Of a DNA stretch of 64,000 nt, positions 42,451-51,492 are shown piece after piece. The notes below the pieces were generated by a model. It was not told the origin of the DNA. It saw only the letters and a list, made by a program, of their open reading frames with translations, and ran no database searches. Source of the stretch: an uncultured Candidatus Melainabacteria bacterium (GTDB lineage: Bacteria; Cyanobacteriota; Vampirovibrionia; Gastranaerophilales; Gastranaerophilaceae); NCBI GenBank assembly GCA_934667125.1, contig CAKULF010000002.1:1-64000 (forward strand), written 5' to 3'. Made by a program: the position numbers and the translations under genes. The first letter of the stretch is position 1; each line of letters begins with the position of its first letter.

Positions 42451-43992
42451 ATGCAAAGATGTGAAACAGGAGAAATGAAACCTTATTTTTATGACATAAC
42501 TCTAAGAGATGGCAATCAGTCGCTTAAGAAGCCTTGGAGTCTTGAAGAAAAGCAACTGATTTTTGATAAAATTGTTGAGCTTAATATTCCTGCTATTGAA
42601 ATTGGTTTTCCTGCTTCATCTGAAATGGATTTTTTGGCATGCCAAAATCTTGCAAACAGAGCAAACGAAAACACAAGAGTTTCTGTTTTAGCAAGAGCAA
42701 ATAAAAATGATATAGATAAAGCTCTTTTAGCTATTAAAGACGCAAAATGCGCAAGATTACACACATTTATTACAATGTCACCTTTTCATATGGAAAATGT
42801 TTTAAATAAAAACGCCGAAGAAGTTAGCAAAATTGCAATAGAAGCTGTTAAATATGCAAAAAGTGAGATTGATAAATTAAACAAAAATTTTGATATAGAA
42901 TTTTCTGTTGAACACTTTGGAGATTGCGAAAGCAATATCGATTTTGTAATTGAAACCCTAAAACAAATAACTGCCGCTGGCGCAACAACGATTAATCTTC
43001 CTAATACAGTTGAAAGATATCGCCCAAGCCGCTTTATAAATCTTGTTAAAAAAGTTAAAGAAAATTTAGGTGATGATATTATTATATCCGTTCATAATCA
43101 CAACGACCTTGGAATGGCAACAGCTACAACGGTTGAGAGCTTTTTTGCAGGCGCAAAACAACTTGAATGCTGCTTAAACGGCTTAGGCGAAAGAGCGGGA
43201 AACACGGATTTTAACCAAGTTGTAACAGTTTTGCATAACAACAATATTAAAACAGGAATAGATTTATCTAAAATCTATGAAACTTCGCTTTTAATTTCTC
43301 AAATGTCACACATAAAAATCTATGAAAAAGCGCCGCTGGTTGGACCTGAAGCCCTTGCGCACAGAAGCGGAATACATCAAGATGGCGCAATTAAGACAAA
43401 AGATATGTATTTTGGAGCATATCGCCCTATTCATCCGACTTTGATTGGAAGATATGATGATGAAAAAATCGGTTTCACTTCTCAAAGCGGAAAAACGGCC
43501 ATATATGATATTATCAAGGCTCTTAAATATCCAATCACAATTCAAGAATCAATATATTTAACACCTTTTGCAAAGCATTTGGCTGAACAAAAGGGCGAAT
43601 TGAACAATAGCGAGATTTTGGATTTATATTTTGATAAAATTTGTGATATCAAGGGCGTGTTTGAATTAATCAGCTTTAAAGAAGTTGAAAAAGGAAAATA
43701 TAGCCTTGCTTTCAATTTTAAAAATGAGAAAAAAGAAATTACAGACACAGGAAACGGCCCGTTGGACGCTTGTTTAAACGGTTTAAAGAAGCTTGGTTTT
43801 GAAACAAAACTTTTAAATTATAAGCAATATTCTCTTGATGGAATTGAAAAAGGCTCATCTGCTCGAGCAATGAGCGCTATAGCTATGCTTGATAACAATA
43901 ACAATGAAATAATAGCAAGAGCGATTGATACTTCAACAGCTTTAGCTAACGTTAAAGCTATATTTAACGCTTTAAATCAGATGTATAAGTAG
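42451..43992 (+). CDS. leuA: 2-isopropylmalate synthase
   Basis: First committed enzyme of leucine synthesis: condenses acetyl-CoA and 2-oxoisovalerate. 513 aa. HMGL-like TIM barrel with ITLRDGNQSL (catalytic and metal Asp), VEHFGDC, TTINLPNTVERYRP, SVHNHNDLGMATA (metal His pair) and GLGERAGNTDF. The C-terminal LeuA dimer/allosteric domain starts near 390 (SFKEVEKGKYSLAF) and ends AIFNALNQMYK. The ATG at 42451 is preferred because AGGAT lies at usable distance; the ATG at 42475 would have an SD only two bases away. Confidence 0.92.
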   Translation: MQRCETGEMKPYFYDITLRDGNQSLKKPWSLEEKQLIFDKIVELNIPAIEIGFPASSEMDFLACQNLANRANENTRVSVLARANKNDIDKALLAIKDAKCARLHTFITMSPFHMENVLNKNAEEVSKIAIEAVKYAKSEIDKLNKNFDIEFSVEHFGDCESNIDFVIETLKQITAAGATTINLPNTVERYRPSRFINLVKKVKENLGDDIIISVHNHNDLGMATATTVESFFAGAKQLECCLNGLGERAGNTDFNQVVTVLHNNNIKTGIDLSKIYETSLLISQMSHIKIYEKAPLVGPEALAHRSGIHQDGAIKTKDMYFGAYRPIHPTLIGRYDDEKIGFTSQSGKTAIYDIIKALKYPITIQESIYLTPFAKHLAEQKGELNNSEILDLYFDKICDIKGVFELISFKEVEKGKYSLAFNFKNEKKEITDTGNGPLDACLNGLKKLGFETKLLNYKQYSLDGIEKGSSARAMSAIAMLDNNNNEIIARAIDTSTALANVKAIFNALNQMYK

Positions 43993-44003
43993 AATATTTT
44001 TGA

Positions 44004-44009
44004 TATAAT
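44004..44009 (+). promoter_or_regulatory. -10 box of the candidate RNA
   Basis: TATAAT just after the leuA stop; a start near 44016-44018 is likely. No good -35 is visible. Confidence 0.5.
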
Positions 44010-44094
44010 TGATTTAAGGGTAAGCGACTCTATTTTATCCCTCCACTTGCACAGACTAGTAATGTAGAAAATTCAAGTTAAGGAGGTGATGGTG

Positions 44095-44160
44095 ATGAAA
44101 ATATTAATATCTTGCTCCTGTCAAATCAAAGATTTGAAACGTCGCCTATCAACAGTTTAA
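44095..44160 (+). CDS. Possible 21-aa peptide inside the structured RNA
   Basis: ATG at 44095 follows AGGAGG by eight bases, an ideal SD, and runs 21 codons to TAA, giving MKILISCSCQIKDLKRRLST and a final Val. The peptide has two Cys and a basic half. It could be a leader or a small toxin-like peptide; the RBS is much better than that of many larger genes here. Confidence 0.35.
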   Translation: MKILISCSCQIKDLKRRLSTV

Positions 44161-44280
44161 CAAAAGCCAAATTCAACATTTGTCTTTTGTACACTCTGGC
44201 TTCGCATTGAAAGAGCGCTACGAATTATCTTTTGGATAATCATAGCACTCATCATCTTAAAAGGATAGGGAAGTAATGAA

Positions 44281-44317
44281 AGGCTTGAAGAGTAACCGGC
44301 TCTTTGAGCCTTTTCCC
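44281..44317 (+). terminator. Terminator of the candidate RNA
   Basis: AGGCTTGAAGAG (44281-44292) pairs with CTCTTTGAGCCT (44300-44311), a 12-bp stem with two G-T pairs, followed by TTTCCC and an A/T-rich tail. Confidence 0.7.
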
Positions 44318-44369
44318 TATATTTATATTATATACCACTTTTTGTTTTTTTCAACCGAAGTTAAAAAAC

Positions 44370-44894
44370 CTATTGCCCTATAATTTCAAGAGCTCTATCT
44401 CTAACCACTGTTTTAGAATCAGGATTAAAGAAAGTTCCATTTTCTAATTGAACTTTAGAACCATCTGTTTTAATAACATAAACGGTTGGGAAGCCTTGAA
44501 CGTTATATTCTTGCATTAATGGTCTATTTTCTTCTTTTTCGCAATTTACATAAGCAACAGCGAAATTCTTTTTAATTTTTGAATCTTTAGAAATTTTGTT
44601 GAATGTTGGAGCAAAGCTTTGACAGAAATGACACCAATCAGTATAGAAAAATACAATAATCGGTTTTCCTGTTGCTTTTGCTTTTTCCATTGATTTGCCT
44701 TTATCATATTGTTTTGAAATAACAACTTTTTTATTTCCTTGTCCGCCAATGGAAACATCCCCTCTAAGCCCTAAAATTGATAGAGTTAAAGAAGTTACCG
44801 ACAAAACCAATGATAATATTACAAGTCCAATCAATAGATTAAATTTACATTTTTTTTCTTCAGTCGGATTATTTACTTGATTTTCTTCTAACAT
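44370..44894 (-). CDS. Membrane-anchored thioredoxin-fold protein
   Basis: 174 aa. A charged start, one transmembrane helix (about 18-42; FNLLIGLVILSLVLSVTSL), then a thioredoxin domain (about 60-170) with the redox motif WCHFC (about 92-96), AYVNCEKEE and the cis-Pro loop GFPTVYV (about 134-140). The active site faces the periplasm. It probably acts as a disulfide reductase or in cytochrome/periplasmic protein maturation. SD AAGGAG. A sole gene; the candidate RNA lies downstream. Confidence 0.88.
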   Translation of the reverse strand: MLEENQVNNPTEEKKCKFNLLIGLVILSLVLSVTSLTLSILGLRGDVSIGGQGNKKVVISKQYDKGKSMEKAKATGKPIIVFFYTDWCHFCQSFAPTFNKISKDSKIKKNFAVAYVNCEKEENRPLMQEYNVQGFPTVYVIKTDGSKVQLENGTFFNPDSKTVVRDRALEIIGQ

Positions 44895-44957
44895 TTTAAA
44901 CTCCTTTTATTTTAATATCATATCTATATCATAAATTTATATTTTTTTAAAGCTATA

Positions 44958-46223
44958 CTATTCTTTTTTAGCACAACAATTCTTATATTTTAACCCAGAA
45001 CCGCAAGGACAAGGCTCATTTCTTCCAATTTGTTCTTCCTTTTTGTCATTTTCTTCTTCTTTTTTTGTTATATCAATCAAAGTTGAAAATAAATCAGAAT
45101 TAAACAACGTTGTAACAGGAGAATATATACCGTTATCCACAAAAACAGCTTTCGTGTTAAACAAAATTTCTTCAAGAGTATTAAAATTTGTATTCAAAGT
45201 TTTATTTATAACTTCAAAAAAGTTTGGATTTTGCTCGCTTGCAAATTTTATAACGCTTGGCGGAATTTTATCGCTTGTTAAAAATTCACGAATACAATCA
45301 TCCGCCCCAACTATATCTTGTTTAAAGATTTTCATAAATGTTTCAAAAAACGGAATTATATACATTCCTCTTTTTTTATCCATCCAAAGAGCAACGTCAT
45401 AAGTTTCTTTATGCGAAGCAAATCCCCCAACAGCCGTTTCAAGAAAACAACTATCAGAACAATTAAGTTCTTCAATTTTCATATATTTATTTTCTTCAAC
45501 ATGTTCAATTAAATCATCATAACCTGAAGTCTGCTCGCCAAGGCGGTATTTATTAAAATATTCAATCAATTCATCAACTTTTTTATTTGTTGTAATAACA
45601 TAATTTGTTTTAAAACATTCAATAAATTTTTCATAAAATTCTTCTGCGCTTGATTTTAATTGAATTAATTTTTCTTCATTTTTAAAATATGCACACTTAG
45701 GATTTTGAATCATATATCGAATTGCTTCGCTATTTGCGCCATACACGTTAAATTCAGATATAACATCATATATTTCTAAAATATATTGAACATTATTCAA
45801 CTCAATTATTCTTGCTTTAATAAAATCATATCTTCCAACTTGTTTAAGATGGCTCATTTTAACCATCGGAATTAAAGTTACATCGGCATTTGAAGTTAAA
45901 CAAGTTGTTTCATAAGCATTTGACAAGATTTTATTAACCTTAAAAACAGATACAATAGAGTTTTTTAGGGCATTTATAATCTCGTCATAGGTTTGATTAT
46001 TTCTTCTAAAATATTCTAAAACATGCAAACCGTTTTGCATTTTCATATCTAAAATATATTCCATAACAACAATATTGAATTGACTTTCAGAATTAATTTC
46101 AATATTATTAATTTCTAAGTATTTTTGAAAATCCTCGCTAAGTGCGGTGTCTGACGCTAAAAAATCTAATATAGCGTCAATCGTTTTGCTTATTAATTCT
46201 AAAGTTTCAACTATGCTTGCCAT
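44958..46223 (-). CDS. SEC-C motif protein of unknown function
   Basis: 421 aa. The last 20 residues form a SEC-C zinc motif (EPCPCGSGLKYKNCC), the metal-binding tail seen on SecA and many otherwise unrelated proteins. The rest is helical and acidic with no recognised domain; the middle carries ILDMKMQNGLHVLEYF and FLETAVGGFASHKETYD. Its ATG follows the tlyA stop so closely that the SD overlaps tlyA. It may be a binding or quality-control protein for nascent chains or nucleic acid. Function open. Confidence 0.6.
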   Translation of the reverse strand: MASIVETLELISKTIDAILDFLASDTALSEDFQKYLEINNIEINSESQFNIVVMEYILDMKMQNGLHVLEYFRRNNQTYDEIINALKNSIVSVFKVNKILSNAYETTCLTSNADVTLIPMVKMSHLKQVGRYDFIKARIIELNNVQYILEIYDVISEFNVYGANSEAIRYMIQNPKCAYFKNEEKLIQLKSSAEEFYEKFIECFKTNYVITTNKKVDELIEYFNKYRLGEQTSGYDDLIEHVEENKYMKIEELNCSDSCFLETAVGGFASHKETYDVALWMDKKRGMYIIPFFETFMKIFKQDIVGADDCIREFLTSDKIPPSVIKFASEQNPNFFEVINKTLNTNFNTLEEILFNTKAVFVDNGIYSPVTTLFNSDLFSTLIDITKKEEENDKKEEQIGRNEPCPCGSGLKYKNCCAKKE

Positions 46224-46224
46224 T

Positions 46225-46998
46225 TTATCCTACCCTTTTTAAATAAATTAAATATTCAATATTTTTGCTTTTTGCGCCTTGTATAGGACTTTCTATCAGC
46301 CCTAAAACATCAAAACCAATACTTATACAATATTGTTTGATATCTTCAATAATATTTTGTCTGATTTTTTCGTTTTTAACCACTCCACCTTTATCGATGT
46401 CTTCCTTTTGCGCTTCAAATTGAGGTTTAATCAATAAAACAGCTTGAGCATCAGGTGCTATTAAGTTTTTACAGTTTTCCAAAACTTTTTTAATCGAAAT
46501 AAACGACAAATCCATCGACATAAAACTTGGAAGTTCAACATCATCTGAAGAAAAAACATCTTCCTTTGTGCAATTTTTAACATTGATTTTTTCAATAGAT
46601 TTTATTCTAGTATCATTTCTCAATTTCCAAGCGAGCTGATTATACCCAACATCAAGCGCATAAACAAATTTTGCACCCTCTTGAAGCATGCAATCCGTAA
46701 AACCGCCCGTTGAAGCGCCCATATCAATACAGATTTTATCTTTTAAATCAATGTTAAAGCTATCTATTGCGCCTTTTAATTTTAAACCGCCCCTTGAAAC
46801 ATAAGGGATTGAATTTATTTCGATTTTAAAAGGTTTTTCAGGGTCGAAAAGCTTATTTTCATCAAACAAAGCGCCCGCTTTAGTCACAAGTTCATCATTA
46901 ATTTTAACATTTCCGGCTAAAATATTGGCACTAGCAGCGCTTTTTGTGTCAAAATAACCTTTTTCAAACAATATTAAATCAAGTCGTTTTTTTGTCAT
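46225..46998 (-). CDS. tlyA: TlyA-family rRNA 2'-O-methyltransferase
   Basis: 257 aa. An S4-like RNA-binding domain opens the protein (RLDLILFEKGYFDTKSAASA, about 5-24). The RrmJ/FtsJ methyltransferase domain follows with YVSRGGLKL, CIDMGASTGGFTDCMLQ (SAM loop), the DVGYNQL and DLSFIS motifs and LIKPQFE. TlyA methylates 16S and/or 23S rRNA, affecting subunit joining and capreomycin response. In a run with the genes at 47010, tatD and apt. Confidence 0.92.
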   Translation of the reverse strand: MTKKRLDLILFEKGYFDTKSAASANILAGNVKINDELVTKAGALFDENKLFDPEKPFKIEINSIPYVSRGGLKLKGAIDSFNIDLKDKICIDMGASTGGFTDCMLQEGAKFVYALDVGYNQLAWKLRNDTRIKSIEKINVKNCTKEDVFSSDDVELPSFMSMDLSFISIKKVLENCKNLIAPDAQAVLLIKPQFEAQKEDIDKGGVVKNEKIRQNIIEDIKQYCISIGFDVLGLIESPIQGAKSKNIEYLIYLKRVG

Positions 46999-47009
46999 TT
47001 AGCTAAAAT

Positions 47010-47267
47010 CTATTCTTGAACAACATATTTTTCTTCTTGAAGCGCAACAGAAATAATTCTATCTGACAATATTGCAGCTCTTTTGATTGGTCCTGTTGGT
47101 TCAAATTCAACCATTTTCACTTCATTTGAATTAATTAAAAGTTTCAATTCATCATAAACTTTTTGAGCATTATCAAAATACAAAACAAGCGGATTAACCA
47201 TGTCTTTACAAAATACTAAAAGAGCCATTCTTGTTTCGATTTTTCCTTGAACTTGTTGTTGAACCAT
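47010..47267 (-). CDS. Small conserved-looking protein, unknown
   Basis: 85 aa. Two halves: strands around IETRMALLVFCKDMVNPLVLY and a helix, then VKMVEFEPTGPIKRAAILSD and a last strand ISVALQEEKYVVQE. No motif known to me. The SD GAGGAG is made of the last tatD codons, so translation is coupled to tatD. Its compact size suggests a partner or adaptor. Confidence 0.6.
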   Translation of the reverse strand: MVQQQVQGKIETRMALLVFCKDMVNPLVLYFDNAQKVYDELKLLINSNEVKMVEFEPTGPIKRAAILSDRIISVALQEEKYVVQE

Positions 47268-47271
47268 TATT

Positions 47272-48036
47272 TTACTCCTCTATCTCATTAATATTGAAAA
47301 AATTTCTTGCGTTTCTTGAAGTTATGTGCGCTAATTCATCATACGGAATATTTTTAATTTTTGCAATTTCTTTTGCGGTAAATCCTATGTATTTTGGAGA
47401 ATTTTCTTGCCCGCGAAACGGATGTGGAGTTAAATATGGGCAATCCGTTTCAAGCATAAGATTATCTAAATCAATCGCCGCTGCTACTTCTTTTGCTACA
47501 ACTGCATTTTTAAACGTTACAACTCCACCAAGAGCGATTTTATAGCCTAAAGCGCAACATTGTTGCATAAATTCAACACTTCCTGAATAACAATGCAATA
47601 AAACTCCTTTTAAATCATATTGTTTTAAAATTTCTAAAGTGTCAAAATGTGCTTCTCTGTCGTGGATTACAACAGGCAAATCAAGCATTTTAGCTATTTC
47701 AAGTTGAGTTATAAAACAGCGTTTTTGGCTTTCTTTATTTTCTTTTGTAAAATGATAATCAAGCCCAATTTCGCCAATTCCAACAACTTTAGGGTTTTTA
47801 GCAAGTTCAATAATCTTTTTTGCCGTTTCGTCGTTGAACTTTTCGCAATCCTCCGGATGAACCCCCAAAGTAGCATAGACTTTGTCGTTTTCGTCGCAAA
47901 TTTTTAAAATATCCTCAAAATCATCCTCCGAAGCAGCAGGTATGATAATTTCATCAACCCCAGCGGCTCTTGCCTCTTCAATAGCCAGTTTCGGGTCTTC
48001 AAGCATATTAATATGTGCGTGAGTATCAATTAACAT
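47272..48036 (-). CDS. tatD: TatD-family metal-dependent DNase
   Basis: 254 aa TIM-barrel hydrolase. Motifs: IDTHAHINM (metal His pair), LGVHPEDC, VGIGEIGLDYHF (metal Glu), VIHDRE (metal His), LLHCYSGS and LETDCPYLTPHPFRGQ (catalytic Asp and C-terminal signature). Role: 3'-5' exonuclease in DNA repair or fragment turnover. SD AAGGAAAA. First after apt by 12 bases. Confidence 0.94.
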   Translation of the reverse strand: MLIDTHAHINMLEDPKLAIEEARAAGVDEIIIPAASEDDFEDILKICDENDKVYATLGVHPEDCEKFNDETAKKIIELAKNPKVVGIGEIGLDYHFTKENKESQKRCFITQLEIAKMLDLPVVIHDREAHFDTLEILKQYDLKGVLLHCYSGSVEFMQQCCALGYKIALGGVVTFKNAVVAKEVAAAIDLDNLMLETDCPYLTPHPFRGQENSPKYIGFTAKEIAKIKNIPYDELAHITSRNARNFFNINEIEE

Positions 48037-48047
48037 AGTTTTCCTTA

Positions 48048-48575
48048 TTAATATTTAGCTAAAGACACGATTTTGATATCTTTCGGAAGTTTTTCTCTGC
48101 CTTTTAAATCCTCAAGCTCGATTACAAAAGCAATTCCAACCGTTTCGGCTACTTGATTAACCAATTTAACCGCAGCTTGGGCAGTTCCGCCTGTTGCAAG
48201 CAAATCATCAACGATTAAAACCTTGTCGCCAGCTTTAAGAGCGTCTTTATGAATTTCAATTTTATCCGTGCCATATTCAAGAGAATATTCTTGAGAAATT
48301 GTTTCGCAAGGAAGTTTTTTAGGCTTTCTAACAGGAATAAAACCGCAATTTAATTTATATGCTAAAGGCATACCAAAAATAAACCCACGAGATTCTATAC
48401 CTGCAATGTAGTCAATTTTTTCATCTTTAAAAATTTCATACATCTCATCAACCATAATTTTCAATGTTTCAGCGTCTTTTAGAGCTGTAGTGATATCTCT
48501 AAATAATATTCCTTTTTTTGGAAAATCCGCTACATCTCTAATCATTGATTTAATTTTTTTTATATTTTCTTCCAT
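48048..48575 (-). CDS. apt: Adenine phosphoribosyltransferase
   Basis: 175 aa, salvages adenine to AMP. The type I PRT fold is plain: [34 protein letters not shown], the PRPP loop [18 protein letters not shown] (about 120-137) and an FVIEL ending. SD AAAGGAATT. First gene of the apt-tatD-small-tlyA-SEC-C run. Confidence 0.95.
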   Translation of the reverse strand: MEENIKKIKSMIRDVADFPKKGILFRDITTALKDAETLKIMVDEMYEIFKDEKIDYIAGIESRGFIFGMPLAYKLNCGFIPVRKPKKLPCETISQEYSLEYGTDKIEIHKDALKAGDKVLIVDDLLATGGTAQAAVKLVNQVAETVGIAFVIELEDLKGREKLPKDIKIVSLAKY

Positions 48576-48623
48576 TTCAATTCCTTTATTTTAAACAGCA
48601 TTTTAATTATAGCAAAAAAATGA

Positions 48624-49544
48624 TTATAAAAGTACTGATAAATATTTTTCTCCGCCATCTGGGAATAAAACTACAATATTTTTATCTTTGTTTTCTTCTT
48701 TTTTAGCTTCATTAATTGCTGCAACTAGCGCCGCTGCTGAAGATATACCTATTGACAGACCCTCAACTTTTGGAAAAATCTTGCACATTTCAAGCGCTTC
48801 ATCGTTTTCAACAGTTACAACAGCGTCATATATTGATGTATCAAGCGTTTTTGGAACAAAACCTGCCCCAATTCCTTGAATTTTGTGGCTTCCAGCTTCA
48901 CCTTTTGATAAAACAGGAGATGTTGCAGGCTCAAGCGCAATAACTTTAATATCTTTATTTTTAGATTTTAAATATCTGCCAACTCCGCTTATAGTGCCGC
49001 CTGTGCCGACTCCTGCGATAAATATATCAATTTTTCCATCTAAATCATCATAAATTTCTTTTCCTGTTGTTTTGAAGTGTATTTCAGGGTTTAAAAGGTT
49101 TTCAAATTGAGATGGAATGAAGCTATTTTCAATTGTTTTAGCTAATTCATTTGCTTTTTCAATAGCTCCTTTCATTCCTTTAGAGCCTTCTGTTAGAACA
49201 ATTTGCGCCCCATAAGAAGCTAAAATTTGCCTTCTTTCAACACTCATTGTTTCAGGCATTGTTAAAATTATTTTTATACCCAAGGAAGCTGCTATACTTG
49301 CTAATCCAATTCCTGTATTTCCGCTTGTAGGCTCGATTATGGTTGAATTTTTATTTAATTTTCCGCTCTCTAGCGCCCCTTTAATCATAGAATAAGCAAC
49401 TCTATCTTTAACGCTTCCAGCCGGATTAAAACTTTCCAATTTAGCTATGATATTGGCTTTCAAGCCGTATTTTTCTTTTATTTTTTTAAGTTCAAATAGT
49501 GGTGTATTTCCGATTAAATCTGTTAATTTTTCGTAAACTTTCAT
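48624..49544 (-). CDS. cysK: Cysteine synthase A (O-acetylserine sulfhydrylase)
   Basis: PLP enzyme making cysteine from O-acetylserine and sulfide, 306 aa. The PLP lysine lies in NPAGSVKDRVAY (about 41-52). The substrate loop is EPTSGNTGIGLA. The PLP-phosphate loop GVGTGGTISGVGRYLK and the late LSIGISSAAALVAA motif complete the fold. SD GAGG. It begins after the terminator of the ABC permease operon. Confidence 0.95.
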   Translation of the reverse strand: MKVYEKLTDLIGNTPLFELKKIKEKYGLKANIIAKLESFNPAGSVKDRVAYSMIKGALESGKLNKNSTIIEPTSGNTGIGLASIAASLGIKIILTMPETMSVERRQILASYGAQIVLTEGSKGMKGAIEKANELAKTIENSFIPSQFENLLNPEIHFKTTGKEIYDDLDGKIDIFIAGVGTGGTISGVGRYLKSKNKDIKVIALEPATSPVLSKGEAGSHKIQGIGAGFVPKTLDTSIYDAVVTVENDEALEMCKIFPKVEGLSIGISSAAALVAAINEAKKEENKDKNIVVLFPDGGEKYLSVLL

Positions 49545-49586
49545 ATTTTACCTCACTTTTTAACTAATTTTTCTTAATTTTAGCAT

Positions 49587-49622
49587 AAAAAAAGGCACAA
49601 AAAATCTAGCTTTGTTGTGCCA
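49587..49622 (-). terminator. Terminator after the ABC permease pair
   Basis: GGCACAA (49594-49600) pairs with TTGTGCC (49615-49621); the minus strand continues with a run of T. Confidence 0.8.
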
Positions 49623-49733
49623 AGTTATGTTTTTGGTTTATTAATATATAACAAATATATTAGTATGTTTTGTACAAAAATTATTGTACCTTTTTTAAGA
49701 ATACATGTCAACAAAGAGGAAAAACCGATATTC

Positions 49734-50588
49734 TTAGCCTTTTACAGCGCCATCAGTTGAACCTGATACAAAATATTTTTGCAAACACAAGAAAAATATA
49801 ACAATCGGAATAATTGAAACAATACTGCCTGCCGCAACAAGCCTGTAATCCGCTCCAAAGTTGCTTTGCATATTATTTATCCCAACAGGAAGTGTGTATA
49901 ATTTTTCGTTCGTTAAAACAATACTTGGCCACAAAAAATCGCCCCAAGAGCCGATAAATGTGAAGATTGAAAGCACGGCTATTTGCGGTTTTATCATAGG
50001 TAATAAAATTCTAAAAAATATCTGTAAGCTATTACACCCATCCACAACGGCGCTTTCTTCTATTTCTTTTGGAATTGTTAAAAATGCTTGTCTTAACAAA
50101 AATATCCCAAAAGCGCTCACCGCAAAAGGCAAAACCATTCCCAAATATCCGTTTACGATTGAAACACTATCTATTAAATTCAATTTCAAAGTGATAATAT
50201 AAATTGGAACCATAATTGTTTGAAAAGGAACCATAATCGTCGCTAAAATTGAGAAAAATATAACCCTTTTTCCTTTAAAATTCATTCTAGCCAAAGGATA
50301 AGCTGCCATCGCCGCAAAAATCACATTAAACACAACCGCCAAAAGCGCCACTATAAGGCTATTTATCGTATATTGAATAATCGGAACAAGTTTTATAACT
50401 TGGCTAAAATTGTCAAACGTGAAATCTTTTGGAATAAAAGTCGGAGGATATGCAAAAATGTTTTCGCCATGCCCTTTTAGAGCGGTTGAAAGCAGCCACA
50501 CGAAAGGAATTACGGATAATATACAAACAATTATTATGATTAAATGAACAAAAAAGTTCTTCAAATTAAAATTAAATCTTATTTTCAT
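49734..50588 (-). CDS. Sugar ABC transporter permease (MalG/UgpE-type)
   Basis: 284 aa with six membrane helices and the EAA loop (EIEESAVVDGCNSLQIFFRIL, about 180-200) followed by LPMIKPQIAVL. N-terminal VWLLSTALKG and C-terminal LQKYFVSGSTDGAVKG are typical of MalG/UgpE carbohydrate permeases. Its start overlaps the end of the partner permease. No ATPase and no binding protein lie nearby. Confidence 0.9.
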   Translation of the reverse strand: MKIRFNFNLKNFFVHLIIIIVCILSVIPFVWLLSTALKGHGENIFAYPPTFIPKDFTFDNFSQVIKLVPIIQYTINSLIVALLAVVFNVIFAAMAAYPLARMNFKGKRVIFFSILATIMVPFQTIMVPIYIITLKLNLIDSVSIVNGYLGMVLPFAVSAFGIFLLRQAFLTIPKEIEESAVVDGCNSLQIFFRILLPMIKPQIAVLSIFTFIGSWGDFLWPSIVLTNEKLYTLPVGINNMQSNFGADYRLVAAGSIVSIIPIVIFFLCLQKYFVSGSTDGAVKG

Positions 50589-51451
50589 TCTTTATACTTA
50601 TCCTTTTCAAAAACAAAAATATTTAAAATTGAAAATGCCATAATTATAAATAACAGCAAAACAGAACCCGCTGAAGCCAAGCCTAAATCAAGGTTTTCAA
50701 ACGCATTTTCATAAATATAATAAACTATTGTTTTAGTAGCGTCCAGCGGTCCGCCTTTTGTCATAACATAAATTTCAGTAAAAACTTTCAAAGCTGAAAT
50801 CGAACTTATTGTTGAAATTAAAGCTATAACGGGCATTAAATGCGGAACTGTAACGATTAAATGTTTTTTTAAACCAACAGCGCCATCTACTTCTGCCGCT
50901 TCATATAATTCTTTTGGAACACCAATCAAAGCAGATAAATAAATCATCATATAATAACCAACGCCCTTGAATATCGTAACCAAACTAACCGAAATCATTG
51001 CTACTTTAGGGTTAGTCAACCAACCAACGGGAGCGTGGTTAAATAGTTCAAGAAAATAATTTAACAATCCTTGCGGAGCATATAGCCATTTAAACGCTAT
51101 AGCCACCACAACGGTTGAAATAATAACCGGAAGATATATTAAAATTTTGTATAAAGTTTTGCATTTAATATTTTGATTGATTAAAACCGCCAAAAACAGA
51201 GGAAAAACAACCAAAAAAGGCACACATAAAATTAAAAAATAAAATGTGTTTAATATTGTTTTTAAAAATAATGGCGAATTAATTAAGGCTAAATAATTGT
51301 CCAAATAGACAAAAGTCGGATGATATGCGTCTTTTGAATAATCAAAAAAGCTTAAATATATTGTTTGGAAAAACGGCAAAAAGAAAAATAATATCAAAAT
51401 TACACCCGCAGGTATTAAAAATAAATATGCTATTAAATTCTTCTTATCCAT
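50585..51451 (-). CDS. Sugar ABC transporter permease (MalF/UgpA-type)
   Basis: 288 aa with six membrane helices. The EAA loop is PKELYEAAEVDGAVGLKKHL (about 173-192). The N-terminus (LIAYLFLIPAGVILILFFF) and the GPLDATKTIVYYIYENAFE segment match MalF/UgpA-type permeases. The substrate cannot be told. A -10-type TAGAAT lies six bases before the ATG and no SD is seen. It overlaps the next permease by four bases. Confidence 0.9.
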   Translation of the reverse strand: MDKKNLIAYLFLIPAGVILILFFFLPFFQTIYLSFFDYSKDAYHPTFVYLDNYLALINSPLFLKTILNTFYFLILCVPFLVVFPLFLAVLINQNIKCKTLYKILIYLPVIISTVVVAIAFKWLYAPQGLLNYFLELFNHAPVGWLTNPKVAMISVSLVTIFKGVGYYMMIYLSALIGVPKELYEAAEVDGAVGLKKHLIVTVPHLMPVIALISTISSISALKVFTEIYVMTKGGPLDATKTIVYYIYENAFENLDLGLASAGSVLLLFIIMAFSILNIFVFEKDKYKE

Positions 51452-51457
51452 AGATAA

Positions 51458-51463
51458 ATTCTA
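51458..51463 (-). promoter_or_regulatory. -10 box of the permease pair, leaderless geometry
   Basis: TAGAAT on the minus strand ends exactly six bases before the ATG at 51451. Confidence 0.5.
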
Positions 51464-51492
51464 TATTAATTTCAAGCTAAATTCAATGTTTT

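Larger units (their letters stand above)
44017..44330 (+). ncRNA. Candidate structured RNA of about 300 bases
   Basis: The stretch between leuA and the thioredoxin-like gene has its own -10 box, ends in a strong terminator and holds several hairpins: TCAAATC-aaa-GATTTGA (about 44121-44137), GCTA-AATTATC / GATAAT-TAGC (about 44217-44245), and longer possible pairings of CAAAAG/CTTTTG and GCCA/TGGC. Sequence complexity is higher than in the AT-rich flanks. It does not look like RNase P, tmRNA, SRP or 6S RNA by their hallmark sequences. A 21-codon ORF lies inside. Confidence 0.45.

Noticed and set aside
44017..44330. tmRNA, RNase P, SRP or 6S RNA
   Set aside because: Hallmark sequences of each were looked for by eye and not found.
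49734..51451. Complete sugar ABC importer operon
   Set aside because: Only the two permeases are present; no binding protein or ATPase gene adjoins them.
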